Below are positions 44,715-54,200 of a DNA stretch of 64,000 nucleotides, one piece after another (position 1 is the first letter of the stretch; every line of letters starts with the position of its first letter). The notes under the pieces are model-generated. The model did not search any database. It was not told the origin of the DNA and saw only the letters and a program-made list of their open reading frames with translations. The position numbers and the translations under genes are program-made. This stretch comes from PWXP01 sp040772845. Its GTDB lineage: Bacteria; Planctomycetota; Planctomycetia; Pirellulales; Thermoguttaceae. The stretch is from assembly GCA_040772845.1 (NCBI GenBank), contig JAXGXG010000001.1, positions 5,580,001 through 5,644,000 on the forward strand. The letters are read 5' to 3'.

Positions 44715-46093
44715 GGGCGCTGCTCCCGCAGTTGCATTCCTTCTTGCGCGACCGCCAGCGGCGACGTAATGACGCGCATCCCCGCAGACAACGGCTTTCT
44801 GCCGGCTGCATTGCCGCTTGACTTTGGCCGGACGATGGCGTAGCCCTCATGGCGCTGCACCACGCGCACATCGACAATCCGAAGCTTGTCGGAATTGAGC
44901 AGCCACAAGCGATTTCCCGGCCGAATCGCTTCTTCCGGAACCCGTAGCAACTCCGCCTTCGGGTCGGCGTGGATATGGACCATGACAAACATGCCCCGAA
45001 CCAGAGCGGGCGGGCCGAACGCCGGCTTGCCCGCGCCGCCGACACCGAGCAGGCGGACCTTGCGCGGTTCGTCCACGGTAATCCGGCAGGGCGCCATGCG
45101 CGTGGCGTTGTCCAGGCCGATCCCCTCGAAACGCGACAGCTCTCCGTTCTATGCGTACTCCTGGCCCGCCAATTCGTAAATGACGGTCGCCGGCGTGCGT
45201 GGTATCTGGTAATCGCGTTGGGGGGTCGGCGCGGCGTCGGTTGTATCGGCCGCCGCCGATCCGTTTGTCTGCTGCAGCCAGAGCCAGTAGAGTTCGTCCA
45301 TGAGCAGATTGCATCGCACCTCGACCTTGGACGTGTCTTCGAATACGAACAGCTCCGTGCCCTTGTTCACGTAGCTGTCCGCCTCCACCAGATCCTGCAC
45401 CACGACACCGTCGCTTGGCGCGACCACGCGAGTACGCTCCAGATCGAGCTGCGCCTTTTCCAGGCGAAGCTGCGTCCCGTTCTTGACCGATTCAAGTCGA
45501 TTCCTCCGGGTCCGGAGCATCTGAATTTGCTTGCGAAGCTCCATGAGTTGGCTCTGCGCCTGGAGCACGTTGCGCCGCGTCTCATCCAGTTGCGTTGCCG
45601 TGACGACGCGGCGTTCCGAGAGCTTCTGCCGCCGCTCGTACTCGACCGTTTGCAGGTTGAGCTGCTCCTGCGCCAGACCGTGAAGCTCTTCGTAATTCCG
45701 GACCTCGACGTCCAGCTCGTTGAGTGAGACATCGGCCTGCTCCAGTTCCTGCCGTAGCTGTTTGACGGCCAGTTCGTAATCGCGCGGATCGATCTCCAGG
45801 AGCACGGTTCCCGCAGTAACATAGTTGCCGGCTCGGGCGGTCGGCGACTTTTTCGTCACTCGGCCGGCGACCTCGGCCGCCAAGCTGATTTCGCGAAAGG
45901 GAACGACGACGCCATCGACCGCGATATCGAGACCACCTGTGTGCGGTTGGAGTTGGGTCACGGCCACCAGGGGCGCCGCTTCCTCGCTGGCCGGTTGCTT
46001 GGCCACCGGACGTCGGGCGACCAAAACAGAAAAACCGGCGATGCCAGCCAAGATAATGAGCCAAGGCGCTATTGCCTTCAGTACCGGATTCAT
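44711..46093 (-). pseudogene. RND efflux periplasmic adaptor (HlyD/MFP family) interrupted by an in-frame amber codon
   Basis: One continuous frame from ATG 46093 (GGAAGG upstream) to 44711, broken by a single TAG at 45151-45149. The first 314 codons encode the signal-anchor (IAPWLIILAGIAGFSVLV), a lipoyl half, a long coiled-coil hairpin (about residues 115-235, Glu/Gln/Arg-rich heptads) and the start of the beta-barrel. After the TAG the same frame goes on with NGELSRFEGIGLDNATRMAPCR and the rest of the barrel and membrane-proximal domain. A Trp (TGG) is the likely original codon. Either this is a fresh nonsense mutation, a sequence error, or a site of read-through. Confidence 0.85.
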
Positions 46094-46240
46094 CGAGAGG
46101 CCTTCCAAAAGGGTGTTCTACACGGCGGTGCGCCGGAAATCCTTCGCCAGTCGGCCGCTATTCTTGCCATTACGGCATTTGCTCGCAATGGTTCTGTGCG
46201 GTCAAGAATGGCACGGCTCCACGAAGAATCCGCCCGAGGG

Positions 46241-46252
46241 GGGCAATTGCCC
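46241..46252. repeat. GC/AT palindrome in the gap between lipoprotein and adaptor genes
   Basis: GGGCAATTGCCC is a perfect 12-base palindrome extended by GG/CC on its flanks. It lies between the stop of the lipoprotein (46351) and the start of the adaptor (46093). It may end transcription of the DUF1559-lipoprotein unit; there is no T tract. Confidence 0.35.
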
Positions 46253-46350
46253 TCCTTCTTGGGCCTGCACCAAACGGGAACCATATCATACCGAAGCCAG
46301 TCGCCGTTCTCGGACCGCCACGGAAAGAGGGAAAACGGCTCCCAAAGGGG

Positions 46351-46800
46351 CTACCCTCCAGTCCTTCCTGGCAGTTGGACGGTCAATTGGTTTTCCGCCT
46401 GGGCGCGGACTTCGACCGGGGTCGGCAGGGAGATCGGCATTGCGGTGGATTGGATATCCTGAGGGTCGGACGATGGGGGGATCACAGTGACCTGGTGCAA
46501 ACCGGCGACCGCACCCGGAAGCTTCTGGTTGCCCGACATCGTGCTCAATTCGAAGGTCCCGTCCGGCTGGATCATTCCCATGGCCGAAAGCGGCTTTCCT
46601 TCGGCCGTGCGCAGTTCGATCATGCCGCCGGTGAGTGGAGTTCCGTCGGCAGCGACCACGGTTCCTGTGACCGGGTATGTGGTGGGATGTTCCGGGGCAT
46701 CGTTACCGCCACACCCGACGATGCCAACCAGGAGGATTGGCAGCAGGGGCACAAGGCAAAGACACCATCGCGTTGAGTTCGCTCTTGCTGGTGCAGGCAT
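46351..46800 (-). CDS. small lipoprotein, carboxypeptidase-regulatory-like
   Basis: 149 residues from ATG 46800 (GAAGGA upstream); a GTG at 46806 is less well spaced. The lipobox is LLVGIVGCGG. The mature part opens YPVTGTVVAADGTPLTGGMIELR and has the MIQPDGTFELST turn of the carboxypeptidase-regulatory-like sandwich. It is downstream of a DUF1559 gene on the same strand, 147 bases apart, repeating the DUF1559-lipoprotein pairing. Confidence 0.85.
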   Translation of the reverse strand: MPAPARANSTRWCLCLVPLLPILLVGIVGCGGNDAPEHPTTYPVTGTVVAADGTPLTGGMIELRTAEGKPLSAMGMIQPDGTFELSTMSGNQKLPGAVAGLHQVTVIPPSSDPQDIQSTAMPISLPTPVEVRAQAENQLTVQLPGRTGG

Positions 46801-46947
46801 GTTCACGATCCTTCGGGCGAGATTGTTTTGTTCAGGAAGAATGAATACCGTATCGATTCAAGGCTGTTCTCCGGGCTGGCGTCGCTTGTTTGCAAACGGA
46901 GAAACAGGGCAGCAACGGCCGGATTCTCATCGGCGTTATCAGGGCGG

Positions 46948-47868
46948 TCACTCCCAGCCATCGCCAATGACCTCCCCATCGCGCGGATCGCATACCTGGG
47001 CCCACGTTTCGTCGGCTATGGAACCGCTGACGTGCCGCACGCTGCCGTCGGCCAGACATACCTGGATGCCGCTGACGTGCGGCGACTGTGCCGTGCTGGG
47101 ATCGCATTCGGTTTGCCAGTCCGGGGTTACCTGGAAATGCTTGCATGGCGGATAGCCAACGGATCCGGGCGACTTGCTGGTGCTGTTCGTACAGAAGGCG
47201 GCCCGCCAGACACCGTTCGAATCGGCCCAGAGGCTGCCGTACATCATGGTCAGATCACCTGTCCACCCGCAGGTAGCGTACATTTCGGCGAACAGGATCG
47301 TGTTGGAGGTTCCGTCGGAGAAGTAGTTCATCCGATTGGCTCCCTGCACGCGCAGATCGGCCGAAGTGGCAAGCGGCTTGCCGAAGGCGTAGTAGTTGGC
47401 CCCATAGTTGTTGGCGCCCCAATGGTTCGCGCCTCCGTGAGACGTGGCGCACATTCCGTCTACACCCGACCGGTCGGAAGGGCAGAGAAAGACGGGAATT
47501 ACGTTCTTGTATTGCAGACCGCCGTAATTGTCGTGATCCGGATCGAGCATATCCCAGATGGGTTTCTGCTCCAGATAGGGCAGCAGCCAATGGAATACGG
47601 TCCAGCCGTATGGCCCCTGGTACGGCCCCTTCACGGTCAATCGTGCACGCGCATGGGGGGCACACAACGGTGGCAGAACCCGATTGGCGTTGCACACATT
47701 GTGTGTCGCCAGACCATGCTGCCGGATGTTGTTGGAACACTGCATTCGGCGCGCCGCCTCGCGGGCAGACTGAACTGCCGGCAGCAACAGCCCAATCAGA
47801 ATGCCAATGATCGCAATCACCACAAGGAGTTCAACAAGGGTAAAACCTGATCGATGAAAAGCGCGCAT
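46948..47868 (-). CDS. DUF1559 domain protein (pseudopilin-like)
   Basis: 306 residues from ATG 47868 (AGGGGA upstream). It has the pilin-type N-terminus SGFTLVELLVVIAIIGILIGLLLPAVQ, followed by SAREAARRMQCSNNIRQHGLATHN. The C-terminal signature is diverged (HVSGIQVCLADGSVRHVSGS) compared with the HPGGAQF...DGSVHF form of the other copies. A promoter is visible upstream. Confidence 0.94.
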   Translation of the reverse strand: MRAFHRSGFTLVELLVVIAIIGILIGLLLPAVQSAREAARRMQCSNNIRQHGLATHNVCNANRVLPPLCAPHARARLTVKGPYQGPYGWTVFHWLLPYLEQKPIWDMLDPDHDNYGGLQYKNVIPVFLCPSDRSGVDGMCATSHGGANHWGANNYGANYYAFGKPLATSADLRVQGANRMNYFSDGTSNTILFAEMYATCGWTGDLTMMYGSLWADSNGVWRAAFCTNSTSKSPGSVGYPPCKHFQVTPDWQTECDPSTAQSPHVSGIQVCLADGSVRHVSGSIADETWAQVCDPRDGEVIGDGWE

Positions 47869-47942
47869 CTCAAATCCCCTGTTTCGCGGAGATGACCACA
47901 CGAGAGCCCGAAAGAGACTCCACGCCAAGACCAGATGCCCTC

Positions 47943-47970
47943 AGTATACCACAGATTCGCCGTGCATCAA
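47943..47970 (-). promoter_or_regulatory. sigma70-type promoter of the DUF1559-lipoprotein operon
   Basis: On the minus strand, TTGATG (47970-47965) and TATACT (47948-47943) are 16 bases apart. The transcript would begin near 47936, giving a leader of about 70 bases to ATG 47868. The rest of the 293-base gap to 48162 holds only an AAGGAG for the next plus-strand gene. Confidence 0.5.
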
Positions 47971-48161
47971 CACTCCCTTTTCATACCACTTTGCGGCCAG
48001 TGCCAGTTCCATGCAGGCAGGTCCGTCGCGCGAAGATGGGTAAAATCGGAATTGTTCCCAAGTGCGTCGGGGGGGCTGGCGGACCGAAAGGTTAGCCCCT
48101 TGTCCTGCCGAGGTCGCTTGGGCAGAATGGCGTAATACGATCCCCGTAAGGAGAAACAATC

Positions 48162-48482
48162 ATGCTTGCTGTCTGTGTCCATGTCCATGTCAAGCCGGAA
48201 CACGTCGATGCGTTCATCCGGGCCACTGCCGAAAACCACAGAAACACCATTCTGGAGCCGGGGGCGCTGCGATTTGACGTATTGCAGCAGGCAGACGATC
48301 CCGCGCGATTCGTCCTATACGAGGTCTACCGGGACGACGAAGCGGCCGCCGCCCACAAGGCCACCGAGCACTACGCCAAATGGCGAGACACGGTGGCCGA
48401 CTGGATGGCCGAACCCCGACGCGGCGTGAAGCACAACGGCCTGCTCCCGTCCGACGACGCGCAATGGAAGACGGTGAAGTAG
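48162..48482 (+). CDS. LsrG-like antibiotic biosynthesis monooxygenase (ABM) fold protein
   Basis: 106 residues, AAGGAG at 48149-48154. The dimeric ferredoxin-like ABM fold is clear: VCVHVHVKPEHVDAFIRATAENHRNTILEPGALRFDVLQ, then FVLYEVYRDDEAAAAHKATEHYAKW. It closely resembles LsrG, which degrades phospho-AI-2, in the ENH...EPG..RFDVL and HK.T.HY positions. No other lsr genes are nearby, so a general quinone- or aldehyde-handling role is equally possible. It ends one base before the mutS ATG, so the two are translated from one transcript. Confidence 0.85.
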   Translation: MLAVCVHVHVKPEHVDAFIRATAENHRNTILEPGALRFDVLQQADDPARFVLYEVYRDDEAAAAHKATEHYAKWRDTVADWMAEPRRGVKHNGLLPSDDAQWKTVK

Positions 48483-48483
48483 T

Positions 48484-51081
48484 ATGGCTACGACTCCCAT
48501 GATGCAGCAATACGAGGAAGCCAAACGGGCCTGCCCCGATGCGCTTCTGCTGTTCCGCATGGGCGATTTCTACGAGCTGTTCCACGACGACGCCAAGACG
48601 GCTGCCCAGGTACTTGGACTCGCCCTGACAAGCCGCGACAAGGGACCTGACGCCACCCCCATGGCTGGGTTCCCGCACCATCAGCTCGAAGGCTACGTTG
48701 GCAAGCTCATTACGGCCGGGTATCGGGCGGCCGTTTGCGAGCAGGTGGAGGATCCGCGCAAGGCGAAGGGGCTGGTCAAGCGGGAGGTGACTCGCATCGT
48801 TACCCCCGGCACGGTTACCGACGATGCGCTGCTCGACCCGCGAGAGAGCAACTATCTGGCGGCCATCGCTCCCGGGGAACCCGCCGGCTTGGCGTGGGTG
48901 GACCTTTCGACCGGGCGTTTTGTGGCGGCAGGCGTGCCCAGCGCCCACCTGCCCGATCAGCTTGCTCGCATTGCTCCGGCCGAATGCCTTGTGGCGGACG
49001 ATGCGCCGCCTCTGGCCCAGCGCGCCCGGGGCGACATGATGATGACCCGCCGTCCGGCGTGGGCGTTCGGTCTTTCGGAAGCGCGGCAGGCCTTGGCGAA
49101 GCATTTCGGTACGGCCACCCTCGAAGGCTTCGGGTTCAACGACGGCAAGGCGGACGAGCAATCGATCCGCGCGGCAGGCGCGGTGCTCGACTACCTGGCC
49201 GAAACGCAGCGGACCGGCCTGGAACACGTCGATCGGCTGACACCGTATCGGACGGCCGGGACGCTCGAGATGGACGAGTCGAGTCGGCGCAGTCTGGAAA
49301 TCACCCGCACGATCCGTGATGGCCGCCGCGAGGGCTCGTTGCTTTGGGTTCTCGATCGGACCGTGACAGCTATGGGCTCGCGTCTGATGGCCGAATGGGT
49401 TGCGAACCCGTTGGTCGACCTTGCTCCCATCCAACGGCGGCACGAGGCAGTAGCCGAACTGCTGGCCGAGCCGCAGCTCTGTGCCGACGTACGTGAGATG
49501 CTTCGCAAGGTGTACGATCTGGAACGGCTGCTGGCGCGGGTCGCCACCGGGCGCGCCAGCCCGCGCGACCTGAGCTTCATCGGCCGCACGCTTCAGAGCC
49601 TGCCTGCGGTGAAGGCGAAACTCACCGCCCGGCGCAGTGCGCTGCTGGTTGAGTTGGAAGGGGCGATTGACCTGTGCCACGAGTTGCGGGCCCGGCTCGA
49701 CGTGGCGCTCTCGGACGATTGTCCCCTTTCGGTTCGCGACGGCGGAATCATTCGCGACGGCTTCCATCCGTCGCTCGACGAACTGCGAGAATTGGCGCGT
49801 GGCGGAAAGCAGTGGATTGCCGAGTATCAGGCGCGCGAAAGCCAACGGAGCGGCATCGCGAACCTGAAGGTCGGGTTCAATAAGGTCTTCGGTTACTACA
49901 TCGAGATTACCAATACCCATCGCGAGCGGATTCCCGAAGACTACATCCGCAAGCAAACACTGAAAAATGCCGAACGGTATATCACTCCGGAACTGAAGCA
50001 GTATGAAGAACGCGTACTGACCGCAGACGAGAAGGCCAAGGACCTGGAGTACGATCTGTTCATCGAACTGCGCAACGCCGTGGCTACGGAGCGCCGCCGT
50101 ATGCAGGCGACCGCGACGGTTCTGGCCCAGATCGACGTGTTGGTGGCTCTGGCCGAACTTGCCCGGCAGCGGAACTACTGCCGGCCGGAAATGGTCGAAG
50201 ACCCGGTCCTGGAAATCGACGACGGCCGCCATCCGGTGCTCGATATCCTGGAGCCCGAAGGAACGTTTGTTCCCAACGACGTGCATTGCGGGGGCGAGGC
50301 CGGCAGCATGCTGCTGATTACCGGCCCGAACATGGCGGGCAAGAGCACGTATATTCGCCAGGTGGCGCTGATGGTGTTGATGGCCCAGCTCGGTAGCTTC
50401 GTACCTGCCCGGCGGGCGCGAATCGGACTGGCCGATCGTATTTTCGCACGGGTGGGGGCGAGCGACGAGCTGACACGCGGGCAGAGCACCTTCATGGTCG
50501 AAATGACTGAGACCGCGCGCATTCTCAATACGGCCACGCGCCGCAGCCTTGTGATTCTCGACGAGATCGGCCGCGGCACCAGTACGTACGACGGCATTTC
50601 GCTGGCCTGGTCGGTCGCGGAACACCTGCACGATCGTGTTGCCAGCCGCACGCTTTTCGCAACGCACTACCATGAACTGACCGATCTGCATCAGGAGCTC
50701 AGCGGACTGAAGAATTACAACGTGGCGGTGAAGGAGTGGCAGGATGACGTGGTCTTTCTGCACAAGATTGTCGAAGGGGCGGCGGATCGAAGCTACGGCA
50801 TCCACGTTGCCCGGCTGGCGGGCGTACCGCGCGAGGTGATCGAGCGGGCGCGCGACATCCTGGCCCAGCTCGAAACGGAGCATCACGACACGGCCGGCCG
50901 GGCGCGCATCGCGCGGCCCGAGAAGAAGCGCGCCGGCCAGCTTCAGCTTACCCTGTTCGCCCCGTTGGAGCATCCGCTGCTGGACGAGTTGCGACAGCTC
51001 GACCTGAACGCCACCACACCGTTGGACGCCTTACAGCACCTCGCCCGATGGCAGGCGGAACTGCGAAAAGAGGAAGCGTGA
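48484..51081 (+). CDS. mutS: DNA mismatch repair protein MutS
   Basis: 865 residues, normal length. Domain I begins with TPMMQQYEEAK and carries the mismatch-wedging Phe-x-Glu in GDFYELFHDDAKTA. The clamp and lever regions follow (KVGFNKVFGYYIEITN). The ATPase has Walker A TGPNMAGKST, the ARVGASDELTRGQSTFMVEM signature loop, Walker B LVILDEIGRGTSTYDG and the His switch ATHYHEL. The C-terminal part ends with a dimer-type tail (LQLTLFAP, beta-clamp-like QLTLF). mutL is not in the window. A 919-codon open frame on the other strand is a shadow. Confidence 0.97.
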   Translation: MATTPMMQQYEEAKRACPDALLLFRMGDFYELFHDDAKTAAQVLGLALTSRDKGPDATPMAGFPHHQLEGYVGKLITAGYRAAVCEQVEDPRKAKGLVKREVTRIVTPGTVTDDALLDPRESNYLAAIAPGEPAGLAWVDLSTGRFVAAGVPSAHLPDQLARIAPAECLVADDAPPLAQRARGDMMMTRRPAWAFGLSEARQALAKHFGTATLEGFGFNDGKADEQSIRAAGAVLDYLAETQRTGLEHVDRLTPYRTAGTLEMDESSRRSLEITRTIRDGRREGSLLWVLDRTVTAMGSRLMAEWVANPLVDLAPIQRRHEAVAELLAEPQLCADVREMLRKVYDLERLLARVATGRASPRDLSFIGRTLQSLPAVKAKLTARRSALLVELEGAIDLCHELRARLDVALSDDCPLSVRDGGIIRDGFHPSLDELRELARGGKQWIAEYQARESQRSGIANLKVGFNKVFGYYIEITNTHRERIPEDYIRKQTLKNAERYITPELKQYEERVLTADEKAKDLEYDLFIELRNAVATERRRMQATATVLAQIDVLVALAELARQRNYCRPEMVEDPVLEIDDGRHPVLDILEPEGTFVPNDVHCGGEAGSMLLITGPNMAGKSTYIRQVALMVLMAQLGSFVPARRARIGLADRIFARVGASDELTRGQSTFMVEMTETARILNTATRRSLVILDEIGRGTSTYDGISLAWSVAEHLHDRVASRTLFATHYHELTDLHQELSGLKNYNVAVKEWQDDVVFLHKIVEGAADRSYGIHVARLAGVPREVIERARDILAQLETEHHDTAGRARIARPEKKRAGQLQLTLFAPLEHPLLDELRQLDLNATTPLDALQHLARWQAELRKEEA

Positions 51082-51097
51082 GGTTTAGCGAAGCCGG

Positions 51098-51283
51098 TTA
51101 GCCATTGGTCATGTTGACACGCTGCCAAAGCTGTTCACGTGTCAGTGCAATCGATGGAGTTGCATCGAGTTCCTTTGCCCGACGTTCTGCTTCCTGACGG
51201 TGCCACAACGGCAATGGGAAACGTTCACCCAACTTGCCGATGTCATCCCAAAGCTCCTCGACGACGCGCAGTTTGTCGCTCAC
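51098..51283 (-). CDS. addiction-module antitoxin-like protein (TIGR02574/PF09720 type), orphan
   Basis: 61 residues from GTG 51283, set by GAGGA seven bases upstream; a longer 74-residue frame would run into the preceding gene. The sequence VSDKLRVVEELWDDIGK, PLPLWHRQEAERRAKELDATPS and ALTREQLWQRV matches the short helical putative addiction-module component, usually paired with a RelE/ParE toxin. No toxin gene lies on either side: mutS is convergent 16 bases away and the PEP-CTERM gene is immediately upstream. It may be an orphan or act in trans. Confidence 0.7.
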   Translation of the reverse strand: MSDKLRVVEELWDDIGKLGERFPLPLWHRQEAERRAKELDATPSIALTREQLWQRVNMTNG

Positions 51284-51291
51284 AGTGTTCC

Positions 51292-54200
51292 TCAACGGTG
51301 ATAACGGCGTCTTCCGAACCACCCGAGCACCAGCAGCGCCAGGGCCAGTAGTGTCGCGCTGCTCGGTTCGGGTATGAGGATCGGATTGTCGAAGCTGATG
51401 AATGCGAAGACGAAATCGGTATCCTGAAGGCTTAGCTGGGGCAGGTCGTACGAGCGGATGAGGAAGTCATCGCCGTACGCCTCGTAAGCAAGGATGTTGT
51501 CCTCCGCCGTAACGCCGTCCCACATCTTGGCGGCGGTCAGCAACAGCATGCCCGTCTCGGGCGATTCGCCGTCAACACTCAGGACGTACTCGCCAACGTT
51601 CGTCCGGGTCAGGTTGAATGTGTCCAGGCCGGCGCCGCTTACCACGACGCCGGTCTCGTCGATCAGGCCGCCGACGAGATTCCTGGTTTCGGCGTACGAC
51701 ATATACAGCAGGCTGAAATCGTCTTGGGCATAGGCGTTTCCGTCCTGGTCACCGCCGGCCGAGCCTGCTATGGCCGTAGCCAGAAGCGGTTCGTTGCCAA
51801 GCACCGTGGCTTCAACGGTTCCGTAGCGAATCGTCCCATCGCCGTTATCTCGCCCCAGATTGCGTACGGTTCCCATGAGAGTGCCCTGGCTCAAATCGAG
51901 CGACTCTCCGTTTCGGGCGATATAGAAGTCGCCTGCATCGGCGCGCCGTACGTAGAGTCCAGGCGTTGCTTGCGGCGTGGTGACAGTCACCGATGCGTTC
52001 GTATTGCCCGTATCGTTCTGCACAACACGCAGGTTGGCCGCAGCCACGGCATCGAGATCGACCATGCGGAGCTGTGGATCGGTCGGTGGATTGTCGAACG
52101 AGAGGTAAGAAACCCAGAATCGCGTATCCTGCAGGCTGGGCTCCGCATTGCCGGCATCGTATGTCCGAATGATGAAGTCGTCGCCGTCCGCTTCATAGGT
52201 GAGGAAGTTGTCCTGGTTGCTTGCGTTGGAGGCTACGGCCGAGAGTAGCAGCATGCCCTGCGACGGATTTCCATCGGGTACGTGCAGACGATAGGTCCCT
52301 GTTGCGGTGCGATACACGTACAAGTTGCCCGTCGAGTTGTCCATGAAGCCCGATTCGCTGATCTCGGCGCCGACCAGGTTCTTGGCGCCATAGGGCATGA
52401 AGACGAAGGCGAAGTCGTCGTTCTCATTCTCCTGCGTGTTATTGCGCACCTGAACGTCCCAGCCGGCGCCGTCTGCCTTGGGGGCGACCGTAGCGAAGTT
52501 ATTCTCTTCTTCGGCGGCGTTGACGAACAGGAAGCCACTGTTGCGCGTGTCTCCTGAATTGGGGAGAATGACGTCGTAGATGCCGATGGTGGAGGTACTG
52601 TCGATCACGTTGGCGCCGATGGCCAGACCGGGCGCTCCGGTAAGCGAGACCAGCGCGCCGTTACTGCGAGCATCGTCGCCACTGGCCAATCCCCCGAGCC
52701 AACCTTGGGCATAGGGGAAGTAGGATACGGCCACATTGACGTTCAATTCCTGGTCGTTGTAGGTATTGCCTGCCCGCGTGGCGTTGATTGCGTAAGCGCG
52801 GTTCCATATGCGCACGTCGGCAAGGCCGACTGCAGGTGTATCTCCAGCGCCGTCATTGACGCCTGCGTTGATGCGTTCGTTTTCTCGGACCGTGGCCAGC
52901 ATGACGCCGCCGGCAGCATCCAGCGGGCGGCCGTTCTGATACACTTGCCAGTCGCCAGCGTCCCAGTGGGGTGTGGTCAGATAGCCGGCGCCTTCGGCTG
53001 CCTCGACATGCAAAGAGCTTGCCCCGGCGCCGGCGTCGTGGTGGACGATCCGCAGGTTGGCGGCTGCGACTTGTGCCGTGGTATCGAATAGGCGTTCGCC
53101 GGGAGCCGTTGGTGTGTTTTCAAACGGTACGAAGGCGAAGCTGAACGCGGCCGCACCGAACTGGTCTTCCAGCGCAGGCGGATTGGTATTGAGGTCGCGC
53201 GACTCGATGATCCAACCGCTGCCGTCGGCCTGATAGGTGACGATATTGTCGCCGCTGTTGCCAAAGGGATCGTTGGCCACCAGCAGCGAGCCGGTGGTGG
53301 GATCGTGGCCAGTGATTGTGAGGCGGAAGGTACCCGTACCTTCGCGTTGGATAGAGAAGTCGCCTGCCTTGTTGTAGATGCCGCCTTCGTGCGATACACG
53401 GCCGATGACCACGCCTTCCGTATCGTAAGGAATGTAGGCGAAGGCCACCGGGTCCTGCTCGTTGCCGGCGCCGTCAACACCGCAGTCGTGGACACGTATT
53501 GCGAAATGGGAGCCATCGGCCGACGGACCGGCCATTGCGTAATTCCCCTCGACCTTGCCGTGGTTGGCAAAGACCAGACCGTCACTCAGGGCGTCCACGC
53601 CGGGCAGGCGAAGTTCAAACTGACCGTTGCCGTTGTCGATGAACTCGGCGCCGAGATTGATGCCCGGTGTAGCTACCAGCGACGTGATGGGGCCGCCGTT
53701 GGTCGCGTTCGTTGCGTGTCCCGCCTGCCAGCCGCCCGCGAAGGGGAAGTAGACCGCGGCCGTGTCGATGTTGTGCTCCGTAGTCGCGTACAGGCCGGCA
53801 CTGACGCGGTAGGTGTTCATCAGGTAGGTCGCCCCGTCTCTCGCGGTTACACTCTGTGCATACCAGGAACCCGTCCCATCCTCGTTGTCGCGACCGTTTT
53901 CGCGAATGCTGCTGATCAGTACGCCGGCATCGGCATCCAGTGCTTGGCCATCGTTGCTGAGCCAGTAGGTTCCCTTGTTCGCATTGGACACCGTCAGGCC
54001 GGGCGTGTTCTGCTCTGTATAGACAGAAATGGACGTCGCTCCGGTTCCCGTATCGTGCTGAACAACGCGGATGTTTCCGGCTGCCAGCGCACTGGGATCG
54101 GTTGTGCGGAGCTGTGGGTTTTGGAGCGGCGTGTCGAACCCGACAAAGGCGAAGTTGAAGTCGGTATCCTGTGCCCCGTGCGTATTGTCACCCTGGAGAT

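Noticed and set aside
45149..45151. TAG reassigned to an amino acid in this organism
   Set aside because: Several intact genes in the window end with TAG (for example at 2027, 22256, 48482 and 57388), so TAG is a normal stop here.
48214..50973. 919-codon open frame on the minus strand across mutS
   Set aside because: It is a composition shadow of the clearly coding mutS strand; no motif or signal could be found in it.
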